From Vulcanimicrobiota bacterium (GTDB taxonomy: Bacteria > Vulcanimicrobiota > Vulcanimicrobiia > Vulcanimicrobiales > Vulcanimicrobiaceae): a stretch of 33,365 nt of DNA. Positions 17,194-25,219 of the stretch are shown in pieces. The position numbers were made by a program, and so were the translations under genes. The notes below the pieces were generated by a model that did not search any database, had not been told where the DNA came from, and worked only from the letters and a program-made list of their open reading frames with translations. The stretch spans positions 1 through 33,365 of the forward strand of contig JASHOM010000220.1 in NCBI GenBank assembly GCA_030041115.1. The letters run 5' to 3'. Numbering within the stretch: position 1 is the first letter of the stretch; every line of letters begins with the position of its first letter.

Positions 17194-18036
17194 ATGAAGA
17201 AGCAGATCTCGTCGGGCCTGCTCGCGCTACTCGTTTCCGCGTGCACGGCGCCCGGCATCGGTCCCGCGCCGGCCGGCCTCAATTCGTTTCAAGGCGTGCC
17301 GCCGCATCCGCAGAGCCGTTGGATCCCCACGGCCGGGGAATCGTTTCAAATCCAGTACGATGGGAAGCTCGACCTCTCGTATCCGGCCGAGATCTTCGAT
17401 CTCGATATGTTTCAGACGCGAGCGGCCGTGGTCGCTAAGCTCCACAAGATGGGTCGTCGCGTCATGTGCTACATCGACGTCGGCACATGGGAGAAGTGGC
17501 GGCCCGACGCCGGTAAGTTTCCCAAGAGCGTCTTAGGACGCAAAGACGGGCGCTGGGCCGGAGAACGCTGGCTCGACATTCGGCAAACGTCGATACTCGA
17601 GCCGATCATGGGCGCGCGCTACGACCTGTGCAAGCAGAAGGGCTTCGACGGAGTCGACCCCGATAACATCGATGGGTATCAGAACAAGACCGGCTTCCCG
17701 CTTACCGCGCAAGAGCAACTGACCTACGACACCTGGGTGGCGCAAGCCGCCCACGCCCGCGGCCTCGCCGTCGACCAAAAGAACGATAACAACCAGCTCA
17801 AGGAACTCTCCTCGCTCTTCGATTTCGGCGTCGACGAGCAATGTTACGTTCAGGGCTGGTGCCGCCAACTCACGGTCTATACCGATCGCAATCGTCTCGT
17901 CGTCGACGTCGAGTACGGCACCGGCCACGAGACGCGCTTCTTGAACCGAACCTGTCCCAGCGATGCGAAATACGATCTCACGGCGATCCTCAAGAGACTC
18001 GAACTTACCGCGTGGATCGTTACGTGTAAGAGCTGA
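17194..18036 (+). CDS. Lipoprotein, endo-alpha-1,4-polygalactosaminidase-like (GH114 type)
   Basis: The 280-residue product has the signal MKKQISSGLLALLVSACTAP with lipidated Cys17. The remainder matches the TIM-barrel GH114 pattern: WIPTAGESFQIQYDGKLD, AEIFDLDMF, GRRVMCYIDVGTWEKWRPD, ERWLDIR, GFDGVDPDNIDGYQN and a C-terminal domain with paired cysteines. The family cleaves galactosamine-containing polysaccharides, although many members are uncharacterised. The acidic DGVDPDNID cluster is the probable active site. ATG 17194 is preceded by a GGGGGAGGAA purine tract (17171-17180). It probably acts outside the cytoplasm on an exopolysaccharide or biofilm polymer. Confidence 0.78.
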   Translation: MKKQISSGLLALLVSACTAPGIGPAPAGLNSFQGVPPHPQSRWIPTAGESFQIQYDGKLDLSYPAEIFDLDMFQTRAAVVAKLHKMGRRVMCYIDVGTWEKWRPDAGKFPKSVLGRKDGRWAGERWLDIRQTSILEPIMGARYDLCKQKGFDGVDPDNIDGYQNKTGFPLTAQEQLTYDTWVAQAAHARGLAVDQKNDNNQLKELSSLFDFGVDEQCYVQGWCRQLTVYTDRNRLVVDVEYGTGHETRFLNRTCPSDAKYDLTAILKRLELTAWIVTCKS

Positions 18037-18098
18037 TAAAGCTTTGTGACGGAACGCCCAACGCTGCGTTTGATTATCTCATGAGGCCATTCAACGTT

Positions 18099-18482
18099 TT
18101 AGGGCTGCGTTCCGACAGCAACAAACCCAAAGGAATGGTCGGCAGGGTTTCCGTTGAGGTCGTGAATGCGTACGTCAAACGAAAGCACCGAGCCTGAGCA
18201 ATTCGGGTCAACATGGCTCAGAATCAACGAATGAACGCCTTCCACAACTAACTCAGCGCAGCTACTCGTTCCGAAATAGCTCTGCTCGAACGTAAGTATA
18301 TATTCGCCGCGCTGGGGATGGGCCACCGTGAAATCCTTCCCCGCGACGATGCTGCCGCTGCGGCTGATCAGCCCCGAAGCCGACACGACATAATATCCGG
18401 AGGCGCCATGGATACCGGCGGCTGTCGCATAGCCGCCAACACCAAGAAGCAACCCGAAGACAAGGAACGCGAACCTCTGCAT
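18099..18482 (-). CDS. Small secreted protein, unknown function
   Basis: The 127-residue product starts MQRFAFLVFGLLLGVGGYAT with a clear Sec signal peptide and likely cleavage near ATA-AG. The mature 105 residues are beta-rich, with two cysteines (SSCAEL and DPNCSG) that may pair. I recognise no family. ATG 18482 has GAGGTG five to seven bases upstream; the ATG at 18494 would add MRCL but lies inside the octamer repeats and has no ribosome site. Confidence 0.6.
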   Translation of the reverse strand: MQRFAFLVFGLLLGVGGYATAAGIHGASGYYVVSASGLISRSGSIVAGKDFTVAHPQRGEYILTFEQSYFGTSSCAELVVEGVHSLILSHVDPNCSGSVLSFDVRIHDLNGNPADHSFGFVAVGTQP

Positions 18483-18490
18483 TAGACACC

Positions 18491-18545
18491 TCATCCTGTC
18501 ATCTTGTCATCCTGTCATCTTGTCATCCTGTCATTTGTCATCCTG
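18491..18545. repeat. Tandem octamer repeats TCATCCTG/TCATCTTG
   Basis: Seven near-identical 7-8 bp units occur in a row: TCATCCTG at 18491, 18507, 18523 and 18538 alternate with TCATCTTG at 18499 and 18515, and a shortened TCATTTG at 18531. The array lies directly upstream of the small secreted protein. It grades into TCATCCTGAGCTTGTCGAAG, which resembles an interspersed repeat seen in many high-GC genomes. Confidence 0.85.
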
Positions 18546-18553
18546 AGCTTGTC

Positions 18554-18578
18554 GAAGGGCTGTCGAAGGACGCCCTTC
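18554..18578. repeat. Hairpin within the repeat region
   Basis: GAAGGGC (18554-18560) and GCCCTTC (18572-18578) form a perfect 7-bp stem with an 11-nt loop containing a second copy of TGTCGAAGG. It could end transcription of the doubtful minus-strand frame at 18622-18927 or be part of an interspersed palindromic repeat. No T-run is present on either side. Confidence 0.45.
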
Positions 18579-18621
18579 ATCAAAATCAAACGCCCGCTAA
18601 GTTAACCGGAGATTCCCGCGC

Positions 18622-18927
18622 TCAATGCTCCGGCGCGCTCACTGCGATGCCTCGCGGAACGTCGACGTCGTCCAGAATCGATTTCTTCGGGGCGCCGCCG
18701 AACGGATAGAACCGGTAGGTCACGTAGCCTGTGTGCCGGCTACCGACCGGAGCTCCCCGATCTTTTGTCGCATTCGAGCGCCGGGCCGGGCGAGGCTTCG
18801 GCGCTTCCCGATCTTTTGTCGCATTCGAGGACCGGGCCCGGCGAGGCTTCGGCGCTCCCCGATCTTTTGTCGCATTCGAGCGCCTGGCTGACCGAGGACT
18901 TCTGCTCGCCACGCTCGAATGCGACAA
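18622..18927 (-). CDS. Doubtful repeat-containing small ORF
   Basis: A 101-residue minus-strand frame contains three 17-residue repeats built on SNATKDRGAPKPRRA, encoded by the 51-bp DNA repeats, then a non-repetitive tail (GYVTYRFYPFGGAPKK, SILDDVDVPRGIAV). The tail looks more protein-like than the repeats. The first codon is TTG with no ribosome site. Because the repeat period is a multiple of three and lacks stops, open frames occur on both strands, so coding is uncertain. Confidence 0.25.
   Translation of the reverse strand: MSHSSVASRSPRSARRSNATKDRGAPKPRRARSSNATKDREAPKPRPARRSNATKDRGAPVGSRHTGYVTYRFYPFGGAPKKSILDDVDVPRGIAVSAPEH
18759..18911. repeat. Three tandem 51-bp repeats upstream of the tyrosine recombinase
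   Basis: The 20-mer GATCTTTTGTCGCATTCGAG occurs at 18759-18778, 18810-18829 and 18861-18880, exactly 51 bp apart. The first two units also share most of the remaining 31 bp (GGCGAGGCTTCGGCGCT and the flanking CCGGGC run); the third diverges after its first 24 bases. Perfect 20-mer conservation against a drifting spacer suggests the 20-mer is the functional or mobile part. Confidence 0.92.
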
Positions 18928-18948
18928 AAGATTTATTATGTCGCATTC
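18914..18948. repeat. Inverted repeat copies over the recombinase start codon
   Basis: Bases 18914-18932 are an exact reverse complement of 19 bases of the 20-mer (18862-18880), giving a potential 19-bp stem with a 33-nt loop. A further 10-bp part, TGTCGCATTC at 18939-18948, in direct orientation, forms a perfect inverted repeat with GAATGCGACA (18917-18926) around a 12-nt spacer. The second arm covers the last two bases of the recombinase ATG and its next codons. Confidence 0.85.
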
Positions 18949-19876
18949 AGGCTCGAAGAAGGCCTTGGAAAGGCCGGACCCGCTCGTTGCGGATTTGCGG
19001 GGCTATTTGCTGACCGAGCGAAAGCGCAGCCCGCTGACGGTGGCGGCCTACGAGCGCGATCTGGTCGAGTTCGGCCGGTTCTTGCAGGAGGCGCCGGGCG
19101 CGCAGACGCCGCTTTCGCGGGTGCAATCGTCGCAGATCCGCCGGTACATCGCGTACATGTTCGACGAACGCGGCTGGGACAGCCGGACCGTCTGCCGGAA
19201 GCTCTCGTCGATCCGCGCGCTCTACCGCTTTCTGAAGATCACCGGCGTGCTCGAGAACGATCCGGCGGCGGCCATCCCGGGCCCCTCGACGGCCAAACGG
19301 CGCCCGGCCCCGTTGAAGGTCGACGAGGTGATGAAACTGCTGCGGACGTCGCTGGCCGGGCGCAACGATACGATCCGCGCGCGCGACGCGGCGATCATGG
19401 AGCTGTTCTACGCCAGCGGCATGCGCCGCGCCGAGCTCGCCGGAGTCCGGCTCTGCGACGTCGATCTCGCCGAGCGGACGATCCGCGTTACCGGAAAAGG
19501 CAACAAGGAGCGGGTGGTCGTCATCAACCGGGCCGCGGCCGGGGCCATCGAAGCCTACCTGCGGCTGCGTCCGCGCAGCCCCGATCCGGCGCTGTTTTTG
19601 GGACGCAGCGGTAGGGCGCTCACTCCGAAACACGTCTGGCGCATCTTTCGCGCAATTTATCGGATCAGCGGCATCGAAAAGCACGCGACTCCGCACACGC
19701 TGCGGCACTCCTTTGCAACGCACCTGGTCGAGAACGGCGTCGATCTCGAGACCGTCCGCGAGCTGCTCGGGCATGAAAGCCTCGCGACGACCGGCGTCTA
19801 CTTGCAGCTCGCGATGGGTCACAAGCGTCGCGCCTACGACGAGGCCCATCCGCGCGATCGCATGGCGAATCGCTGA
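18938..19876 (+). CDS. Xer-type tyrosine recombinase
   Basis: The 312-residue protein has the length and two-domain layout of XerC/XerD: an N-terminal SAM-like core-binding domain (about 15-105) with SPLTVAAYERDLVEFGRFL, and a catalytic domain (about 125-305). All catalytic residues are present: Arg163 in SGMRRAEL, Lys187 in TGKGNKER, His253 and Arg256 in HTLRHSFATHL, His279 in LGHESLATTGVY and the nucleophile Tyr288. The frame extends upstream through the 51-bp repeats to 18731, but homology starts after ATG 18938, where no Shine-Dalgarno is seen. It may be the chromosome dimer resolvase; XerC versus XerD cannot be decided. The permease gene follows immediately. Confidence 0.88.
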   Translation: MSHSGSKKALERPDPLVADLRGYLLTERKRSPLTVAAYERDLVEFGRFLQEAPGAQTPLSRVQSSQIRRYIAYMFDERGWDSRTVCRKLSSIRALYRFLKITGVLENDPAAAIPGPSTAKRRPAPLKVDEVMKLLRTSLAGRNDTIRARDAAIMELFYASGMRRAELAGVRLCDVDLAERTIRVTGKGNKERVVVINRAAAGAIEAYLRLRPRSPDPALFLGRSGRALTPKHVWRIFRAIYRISGIEKHATPHTLRHSFATHLVENGVDLETVRELLGHESLATTGVYLQLAMGHKRRAYDEAHPRDRMANR

Positions 19877-19883
19877 CCGGCTC

Positions 19884-21098
19884 TTGGCGATCGCGATTGC
19901 CGCGGCTGCCATCATCCTGCTCGCCGTCCGGCCGCGGCCCGTACCGGGGTGGGTCTGGCCGGTCGCGGGAGCGCTGCTCGTCGTGCTGCTCGGATATGAA
20001 CCTCCGCTCGGCGCCGCGGACGCCCTCGTGCGGCAGTGGAACGTCTTGCTCTTCATTTTCGGACTCATGGGCGTTTCGGCCGCGGCGCAGGAAAGCGGCG
20101 CCTTTCGCTGGATCGCGGATTTCGTCGTCGATCGTGCTTGCGGGTCTCGGCGCCGGCTCTTCGTGCTGCTCTTTTTGGCTTGTGCGGCCGTCACGCTTCT
20201 GCTTTCCAACGATGCAACCGCGATCGCGTTGACCCCGATCGTTTACGAAGCGGTTTCGACGCGCGCTCCGGGCGAGATCAGGCCGTTCCTGCTTGCCTGC
20301 GTCTTCACGGCGAACACGGCGTCATTCGGATTGCCGTTTTCGAACCCGGCAAATGTCCTGATCTTGCCGCACCCGCAGCTCGTTGCGTACGTCTGGCACC
20401 TCGGACCCCCCGAACTCGCCGCGATCGCGATCAACTTGGCCATCTTCCTCTCCTTCTTCCGCAACCGCCTCGACGGCGAATTCCCGCGCCACCGGGCGAA
20501 CGCGCCCTCCCCGGCGGCGCTGCGCACCCTCATTGCCTTGTGCGTTCTAGGCATCGCCTACTTCCTCGCGCTCGTGCTGCGCTGGCCGCTCGGCCCCGTC
20601 GCGCTCGCAGGCGCGATGCTCTCGCTCGCGGTCGCCGGTACGGCACCGCGGCGCGCGGCGGAGCACATCTCGTGGCGGACGCTGGTGCTGCTTTGCGGCT
20701 TGTTCGTCCTCTTCGATGCGGTCACGCGCGCCGGTTTCGTGACGTGGATGCTCGCCGGATTGCATGCCGCTCTTGGCTACGGGAGCCTCGTCGTCACGGC
20801 CGCTGCCGCCGGGGGCGCGGCTCTGCTTTCGAACGCGTTCAACAATCTGCCGGTGGCGGTCGCGGCGTCGTACGTTGCGCGAGCGACGTCCGAGCACGTC
20901 GCCTATCCGCTCATCGTGGGCGTCGACGTCGGGCCCAATCTGCTCACGACCGGCTCGGTCGCGACGATCCTGTGGATCGCGATCGTGCGCAGTTACGGCA
21001 TTCGGATCAGCGTCGGTGAGTTCGCGCGACTCGGAGCGCTCGTCGTCCCGGCGTCGCTTGCGGTGAGCATCGCGTGGCTCCGGCTGCTGTCGCCGTAG
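19884..21098 (+). CDS. ArsB/CitT-type ion permease
   Basis: The protein of about 404 residues is highly hydrophobic with roughly ten to twelve membrane segments. Two re-entrant-like motifs mark the ArsB/NhaD (ion transporter) superfamily: SNDATAIALTPIV with ANTASFGLPFSNPANVLIL in the first half, and SNAFNNLPVAVAASYV with GVDVGPNLLTTGSVATILW in the second, closest to ArsB arsenite efflux permeases. No arsR, arsC or arsA lies in the window, so arsenite as substrate is only suggested. The open frame begins earlier inside the recombinase gene; TTG 19884, eight bases after that gene's stop, is a provisional start. Confidence 0.75.
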   Translation: MAIAIAAAAIILLAVRPRPVPGWVWPVAGALLVVLLGYEPPLGAADALVRQWNVLLFIFGLMGVSAAAQESGAFRWIADFVVDRACGSRRRLFVLLFLACAAVTLLLSNDATAIALTPIVYEAVSTRAPGEIRPFLLACVFTANTASFGLPFSNPANVLILPHPQLVAYVWHLGPPELAAIAINLAIFLSFFRNRLDGEFPRHRANAPSPAALRTLIALCVLGIAYFLALVLRWPLGPVALAGAMLSLAVAGTAPRRAAEHISWRTLVLLCGLFVLFDAVTRAGFVTWMLAGLHAALGYGSLVVTAAAAGGAALLSNAFNNLPVAVAASYVARATSEHVAYPLIVGVDVGPNLLTTGSVATILWIAIVRSYGIRISVGEFARLGALVVPASLAVSIAWLRLLSP

Positions 21099-21108
21099 CG
21101 CGGCGTTT

Positions 21109-21981
21109 TCAATCGTCGACCCAGTCGCGCGTGAGGTAGAGCCAAAAGGCAAGGCCCGCATACTTTCCGTACCGGACGAAGGCTCGCTGAATCGTTCGAT
21201 CGGCGGCCTGTTTTTTGCCGGCAAGGCGGCGGTATTTCGGGCGCGTCCAGGAGTCGAGCACCAGCCGGCGGTGGCGTCCGAGCAACTGCATGACGTGCGC
21301 CGCTCCGTAGGGACCGATTCCCGGTAACGCCAGCAACTGCCGCTCGACTTCGTCGTCGCCGTACCGCTCGCCGTCCAGAAGCGCTTCCAGATCCAGCTCT
21401 CCGCGAGCGACCGCACGCGCGATCGTCCGGACGTACGGTCCGCGGTAGCCCATGCGCGCCGCGTCGCGATACCAGGGCGCCTTCGTGGCGGCCAAGAGTT
21501 CGGCGCTTGGAAACGCGCCGTCGCCGAGATCCGCCAGCGCGCGCGTCATCCGAATCGTGGCCGACCATGCGCAGTTGGTCGTGCAGATCGTCTTGACCAC
21601 GTCTTCGAAGACGCTCGGGCTCGCCAGAATTCGTCCGGCGCCGCGAGCCGCCCAAGCGAGCGCGGCATCGCCGGCGATCTGCGCGTAAAACGGCGAGAGA
21701 TCGTCTCGAACGCGAAACATTCGCGCGACCGACGACTCGATGGCACTGCGTTCGCGAGGTCGTAGCGACGACGCGCTCTCGACGACGAGCAGCCCGTCGT
21801 TTTCGCGCATCACGATCTCGACCACGCGACCGGCGAGGCGAAATCGCCGCCGGTAGCGCAAGGGGTCCGTTTCGACCGTCGCCGGCGCCAGGCGCGCGCA
21901 TCCGTGCGAGTGGATCGTGCGCGCAAACGAGATCGGCTCGCCGCCGGCGCCTCGCAGCGGCAACTCGCAGAGCGTGCGCAC
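21109..21981 (-). CDS. HhH-GPD family DNA glycosylase (AlkA/OGG-like)
   Basis: The 290-residue product has the SPSVFEDVVKTICTTNCAW motif (121-139) typical of AlkA/OGG-like base-excision glycosylases, the helix-hairpin-helix LPGIGPYGAAHVMQLLG (219-235) and the catalytic aspartate in VLDSW (Asp243). The lysine used by bifunctional OGG1 in the hairpin is replaced by Tyr (GIGPYG), so a monofunctional alkyl-base glycosylase is more likely. It starts with GTG at 21981, 18 bp after the upstream gene on the same strand, and tail-to-tail with the ArsB-like gene. Confidence 0.82.
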   Translation of the reverse strand: MRTLCELPLRGAGGEPISFARTIHSHGCARLAPATVETDPLRYRRRFRLAGRVVEIVMRENDGLLVVESASSLRPRERSAIESSVARMFRVRDDLSPFYAQIAGDAALAWAARGAGRILASPSVFEDVVKTICTTNCAWSATIRMTRALADLGDGAFPSAELLAATKAPWYRDAARMGYRGPYVRTIARAVARGELDLEALLDGERYGDDEVERQLLALPGIGPYGAAHVMQLLGRHRRLVLDSWTRPKYRRLAGKKQAADRTIQRAFVRYGKYAGLAFWLYLTRDWVDD

Positions 21982-21999
21982 CGTGGGTGCCCTACGACC

Positions 22000-22464
22000 C
22001 TAGGCTACGTAAGAAACGTTGACCGCGACGCCCGCGGCTGCCGCTCGCATCAGCACGCCATAGACTTCGTCGAGCTCCTGCTCGATCGCCGTAATCTCAC
22101 GAGCGCTGACGCGAAAGCGTGCGGCATGCGTCCAGAGCAGGCTTCGTGCCCGTTCCAACGCGCTGCGAAGCCGTTCCGGCGTCGCCTCCAAGACCGGCCA
22201 GTCCAAATCACCCTGGGCCGGAACGACGCGCCAGCCGGGACCGGAGACGAACGCCACTTCCTCGCCGGGGCCCAACGCATGCGGCACGGCGGCCAGCACG
22301 TCGACCGCTTCCTGGTCGGCCAATGACAAGGGCAGCCCGAGTTCACCGAGCCGCAGGATATAGCGAAAGAACGACGCGTTTCCGACCGTGTAAGCCCCCG
22401 CCGCGGAGGCGACGCTGACGTGGACGAGGTCGATTTCCGGAGGCTCGTCGAGGGGACCGCTCAT
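22000..22464 (-). CDS. Hypothetical protein downstream of mdh
   Basis: A 154-residue acidic protein begins MSGPLDEPPEIDLVHVSVAS with ATG 22464, five bases after the mdh stop. It has no signal peptide or membrane segment. Features are a predicted N-terminal alpha/beta region with AGAYTVGNASFFRYIL and a long C-terminal helix (REITAIEQELDEVYGVLMRA). I recognise no family. Spacing suggests co-transcription with mdh and the glycosylase gene. Confidence 0.65.
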   Translation of the reverse strand: MSGPLDEPPEIDLVHVSVASAAGAYTVGNASFFRYILRLGELGLPLSLADQEAVDVLAAVPHALGPGEEVAFVSGPGWRVVPAQGDLDWPVLEATPERLRSALERARSLLWTHAARFRVSAREITAIEQELDEVYGVLMRAAAAGVAVNVSYVA

Positions 22465-22469
22465 GCCGC

Positions 22470-23465
22470 CTAGTTCGCGGGTATGAGCCCGAGTTCTTTG
22501 ACCGCGTCGCGCTCCTTGCGCAGCTCATCGAGCGTCGACGCCAGCCTTGCGCGGGCGAAGTCGCCGTGCTCGACGCCGCCGACGATCTGCGAAACGCCGT
22601 TTTCGGTCCGCGACGGAAACGAGAAAATCAAGCCCGGATCGACGCCGTACTCGCCGTGCGAGCATCGCCCGACGGAGTACCATTCGCCCGGCGGCGTTTC
22701 GTGGGTGAGATTGTAGACGCCGACGATCGCCGCGTTGGCCGCCGAAGCCGCCGAGGACGCGCCTCGAGTCTTGATGACCTCGGCCCCGCGGTTCTGCACC
22801 GTCGTCACGAAGTCGTTCTCGAGCCAGTCGCGGTCGGCGATCGCTTCATGCGCGGCGCGGCCGCGGATGCGCGCGTGCGCGAAGTCAGGATACTGCGTGG
22901 TCGAATGATTCCCCCAGACGACGACCTGCGCGACCTCGGTGACGTCCGCGCCGCTCTTGCGAGCCAACTGCGCGCGCGCGCGCAACTCGTCGAGCGTCGT
23001 CATTGCGAAAAATCGCTCTTTGGAGACTCGCGGCGCGTTGTTCATCGCGATGAGGCAATTCGTGTTCGCGGGATTGCCCACGACGAAGACGGCGGCGTCT
23101 TCGGCCGCGTGCGCGTTGATCGCGCGCCCCTGCTCGGTGAAAATCGCGCCGTTGACGCGCAACAAGTCGGAACGCTCCATCCCCGCTTTGCGGGGAACGG
23201 CGCCAACGAGAACCGCCCAGTTGACGCCGCGCATCGCCTCGTTGACGTCCGAGCCGTAGCGCACGCTCTTGAGCAGCGGGAAGGCGCAGTCTTCCAGCTC
23301 CATGACCACGCCGCCGAGCGCTCCGAGCGCCGGTTCCAACTCGAGCAACTGCAGCTCGAGCTCGGTCTCCGGTCCGAACATTTGACCCGAGGCCATTCGG
23401 AAGATCAATGCGTATCCGATCTGGCCGGCCGCGCCCGTTACGGCTACTTTTATCCGTTTCTTCAC
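22470..23465 (-). CDS. mdh: Malate dehydrogenase
   Basis: Mdh oxidises malate to oxaloacetate with NAD in the TCA cycle. From GTG 23465 the product has 331 residues, normal for the cytosolic-type bacterial enzyme. It shows the NAD motif [14 protein letters not shown] (9-22), substrate-binding Arg in [29 protein letters not shown], the catalytic His187 in [12 protein letters not shown], and [12 protein letters not shown]. An in-frame ATG at 23525 would add a 20-residue non-homologous leader overlapping the glcF start, so the GTG is preferred although no strong Shine-Dalgarno precedes it. Confidence 0.94.
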   Translation of the reverse strand: MKKRIKVAVTGAAGQIGYALIFRMASGQMFGPETELELQLLELEPALGALGGVVMELEDCAFPLLKSVRYGSDVNEAMRGVNWAVLVGAVPRKAGMERSDLLRVNGAIFTEQGRAINAHAAEDAAVFVVGNPANTNCLIAMNNAPRVSKERFFAMTTLDELRARAQLARKSGADVTEVAQVVVWGNHSTTQYPDFAHARIRGRAAHEAIADRDWLENDFVTTVQNRGAEVIKTRGASSAASAANAAIVGVYNLTHETPPGEWYSVGRCSHGEYGVDPGLIFSFPSRTENGVSQIVGGVEHGDFARARLASTLDELRKERDAVKELGLIPAN

Positions 23466-23523
23466 GCTAACTCGTTTCTCGTAGGAGAAGTGACGCTCAT
23501 GCAAGGCGAAGGCACGCACGTTC

Positions 23524-24831
23524 ATGACCGAGGATGCGCCAGCCCGTCCTGACGGAGCCGAGCGAGTCGACGCAAGCTTTTCCGGAGCCGATCGGCCTTC
23601 CGCGACGATCTACGACACCTGCATCCGCTGCGGACTCTGTCTGCCCTCGTGCCCTACCTATCTCGAAACTATGACAGAAACGTCGGGGCCGCGCGGCCGG
23701 ATTAGTCTCATAAAGGCGGTCGGCGAGTCGCGTCTCGATCTGCGCAGCGCCGGCTTTGCCGAGCAAATGTGGCAGTGCTTGGACTGCCGGGCCTGCGAAG
23801 CCGTCTGCCCTTCGGGCGTTCGCTACGGTCAGCTCGTGGAAACCGCCCGCACGCAGATTCGCCGTGCCGTCGCGTCCGGTGAACCGCCGCGCAAGCGCGC
23901 GATCCGGCGGCTTCTTCTGCACACGCTTTTTCTGCGGCCGCGCCTCATGCGCACCGTCGCGAACCTGCTCCGCTTCGCGCAGCGCACCCACCTGATCGCA
24001 CTGGCCGGCCTCGCGGGCCTCGCGAGGGCGGCGAAGCTGGCTCCGCGGGTCTCGCGCTCGTTCTTCGTCGCAGCCGATCAATGCTTCGAGGCACCCACGC
24101 CGCAAGGCGTGGCGTTCCTGCACGCCGGATGCATCATGCCGTATGCCTTTGCGCAAGTCCATCGGGCAACCGTGCGCATGTTGCAGCGCGGCGGCCTTTC
24201 GGTCCGCGTCCCGCGTGCCCAGGGCTGCTGCGGAGCGATCGCGGTCCACGCCGGCGACATGGACTTCGCGCGCCGGCTGGCCAAACGCAATATCGAAGCC
24301 TTCGAAGCCAGCGGCGCCGACGTCTACGTCGTCAACGCGGCCGGTTGCGGAAGCGCGCTCAAAGAGTATCGCGAGCTCTTTGCGGATGACGAAAGCTGGG
24401 CCGATCGCGCCGCGACGTTCTCCAAGCGCGTCCGCGACGTCACCGAAGTCCTCGACGCGCTCGAGCTTCCCGAGCCTTCACGATCGATCGATGCGACCGT
24501 GACCTATCAAGCGCCCTGCCACCTCGTTCACGCTCAGCGCATTGCCAACGCGCCGCGCCGATTGCTCCGGCGCATTCCGGGGCTGCGTCTGGTCGAGATG
24601 AGCGAAAGCGCGCTCTGTTGCGGCAGCGCAGGCATTTACAACCTAACCGAGCCGGAGATGGCGGATCGCCTCCAGCGCCGCAAGGTCGACGCGATCCGTG
24701 CGACCCATGCAACGATCGTCGCGACCGCGAACCCCGGATGCGCCGCGCAGGTCGCGGCGGGGCTACGCGCAGCCGGCACGGTTGCGACCGTCAAACACGT
24801 GGTGGAGCTGCTCGACGAAGCCTACGGCTAG
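23524..24831 (+). CDS. glcF: Glycolate oxidase iron-sulfur subunit (GlcF/LutA-type)
   Basis: The 435-residue protein has two 4Fe-4S ferredoxin motifs, [14 protein letters not shown] (Cys33, 36, 39, 43) and [14 protein letters not shown] (Cys85, 88, 91, 95). Two cysteine-rich CCG domains follow, marked by [16 protein letters not shown] with [13 protein letters not shown], and by [12 protein letters not shown] with [14 protein letters not shown]. This matches GlcF, which passes electrons from the FAD subunits GlcD/GlcE of glycolate dehydrogenase. Those subunits are not in the window, so a lactate or other 2-hydroxyacid role is possible. It is divergent from mdh and overlaps the STAS gene by four bases tail to tail. 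Confidence 0.88.
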   Translation: MTEDAPARPDGAERVDASFSGADRPSATIYDTCIRCGLCLPSCPTYLETMTETSGPRGRISLIKAVGESRLDLRSAGFAEQMWQCLDCRACEAVCPSGVRYGQLVETARTQIRRAVASGEPPRKRAIRRLLLHTLFLRPRLMRTVANLLRFAQRTHLIALAGLAGLARAAKLAPRVSRSFFVAADQCFEAPTPQGVAFLHAGCIMPYAFAQVHRATVRMLQRGGLSVRVPRAQGCCGAIAVHAGDMDFARRLAKRNIEAFEASGADVYVVNAAGCGSALKEYRELFADDESWADRAATFSKRVRDVTEVLDALELPEPSRSIDATVTYQAPCHLVHAQRIANAPRRLLRRIPGLRLVEMSESALCCGSAGIYNLTEPEMADRLQRRKVDAIRATHATIVATANPGCAAQVAAGLRAAGTVATVKHVVELLDEAYG

Positions 24832-25199
24832 ATCGTTGCGCTGACGCGATCGCGCTCGCTGCGGGCGTCTTCGATCGAGTGGTAGACGCAAAAGACCGCG
24901 ATGAGTCCGGTAATGTTGAGCAGCCGCGAGATCGGACCGTCGTTGACGATCAAACGGAAGGCGCCGCCTCGCTCGGCGGCGCGCCGATGGGCACCGATCA
25001 AAACGCCGAGCCCGGTCGAATCCAGGAACTCGATCTGGGTCAGGTCGACGATCAAATCGTTGCTGCCTTTTTCCGTCGCCTCGCTCAGCGCCGCGCGCAC
25101 CGTCGGCGCGGTCGCAAGGTCGAGGCTTCCGCGCAGCTTGAAAACGAGCGCCCCGCCATCCTCGGTTTTCAGCTCGATGCCGAGCTCGTCGTGGGACAT
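24828..25199 (-). CDS. STAS-domain anti-sigma factor antagonist
   Basis: The 123-residue protein is a single STAS domain like SpoIIAA/RsbV. The phosphorylatable serine is Ser61 in DLTQIEFLDSTGLGVLIGA. Such proteins release a sigma factor by binding an anti-sigma kinase when dephosphorylated. The C-terminal 25 residues are slightly longer than usual. No kinase or sigma factor gene adjoins it. It lies 20 bp downstream of the DUF1835 gene on the same strand. Confidence 0.88.
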   Translation of the reverse strand: MSHDELGIELKTEDGGALVFKLRGSLDLATAPTVRAALSEATEKGSNDLIVDLTQIEFLDSTGLGVLIGAHRRAAERGGAFRLIVNDGPISRLLNITGLIAVFCVYHSIEDARSERDRVSATI

Positions 25200-25219
25200 G
25201 TCAGCAGCGGCCTTTCGGG

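Noticed and set aside
18759-18911. CRISPR array
   Set aside because: Only three repeats at 51 bp, the intervening 31 bp are themselves related rather than unique, and no cas genes are near.
20547-21416. Minus-strand frame of 289 codons over the ArsB-like gene
   Set aside because: It overlaps two genes with clear family motifs and shows no recognisable domain of its own.
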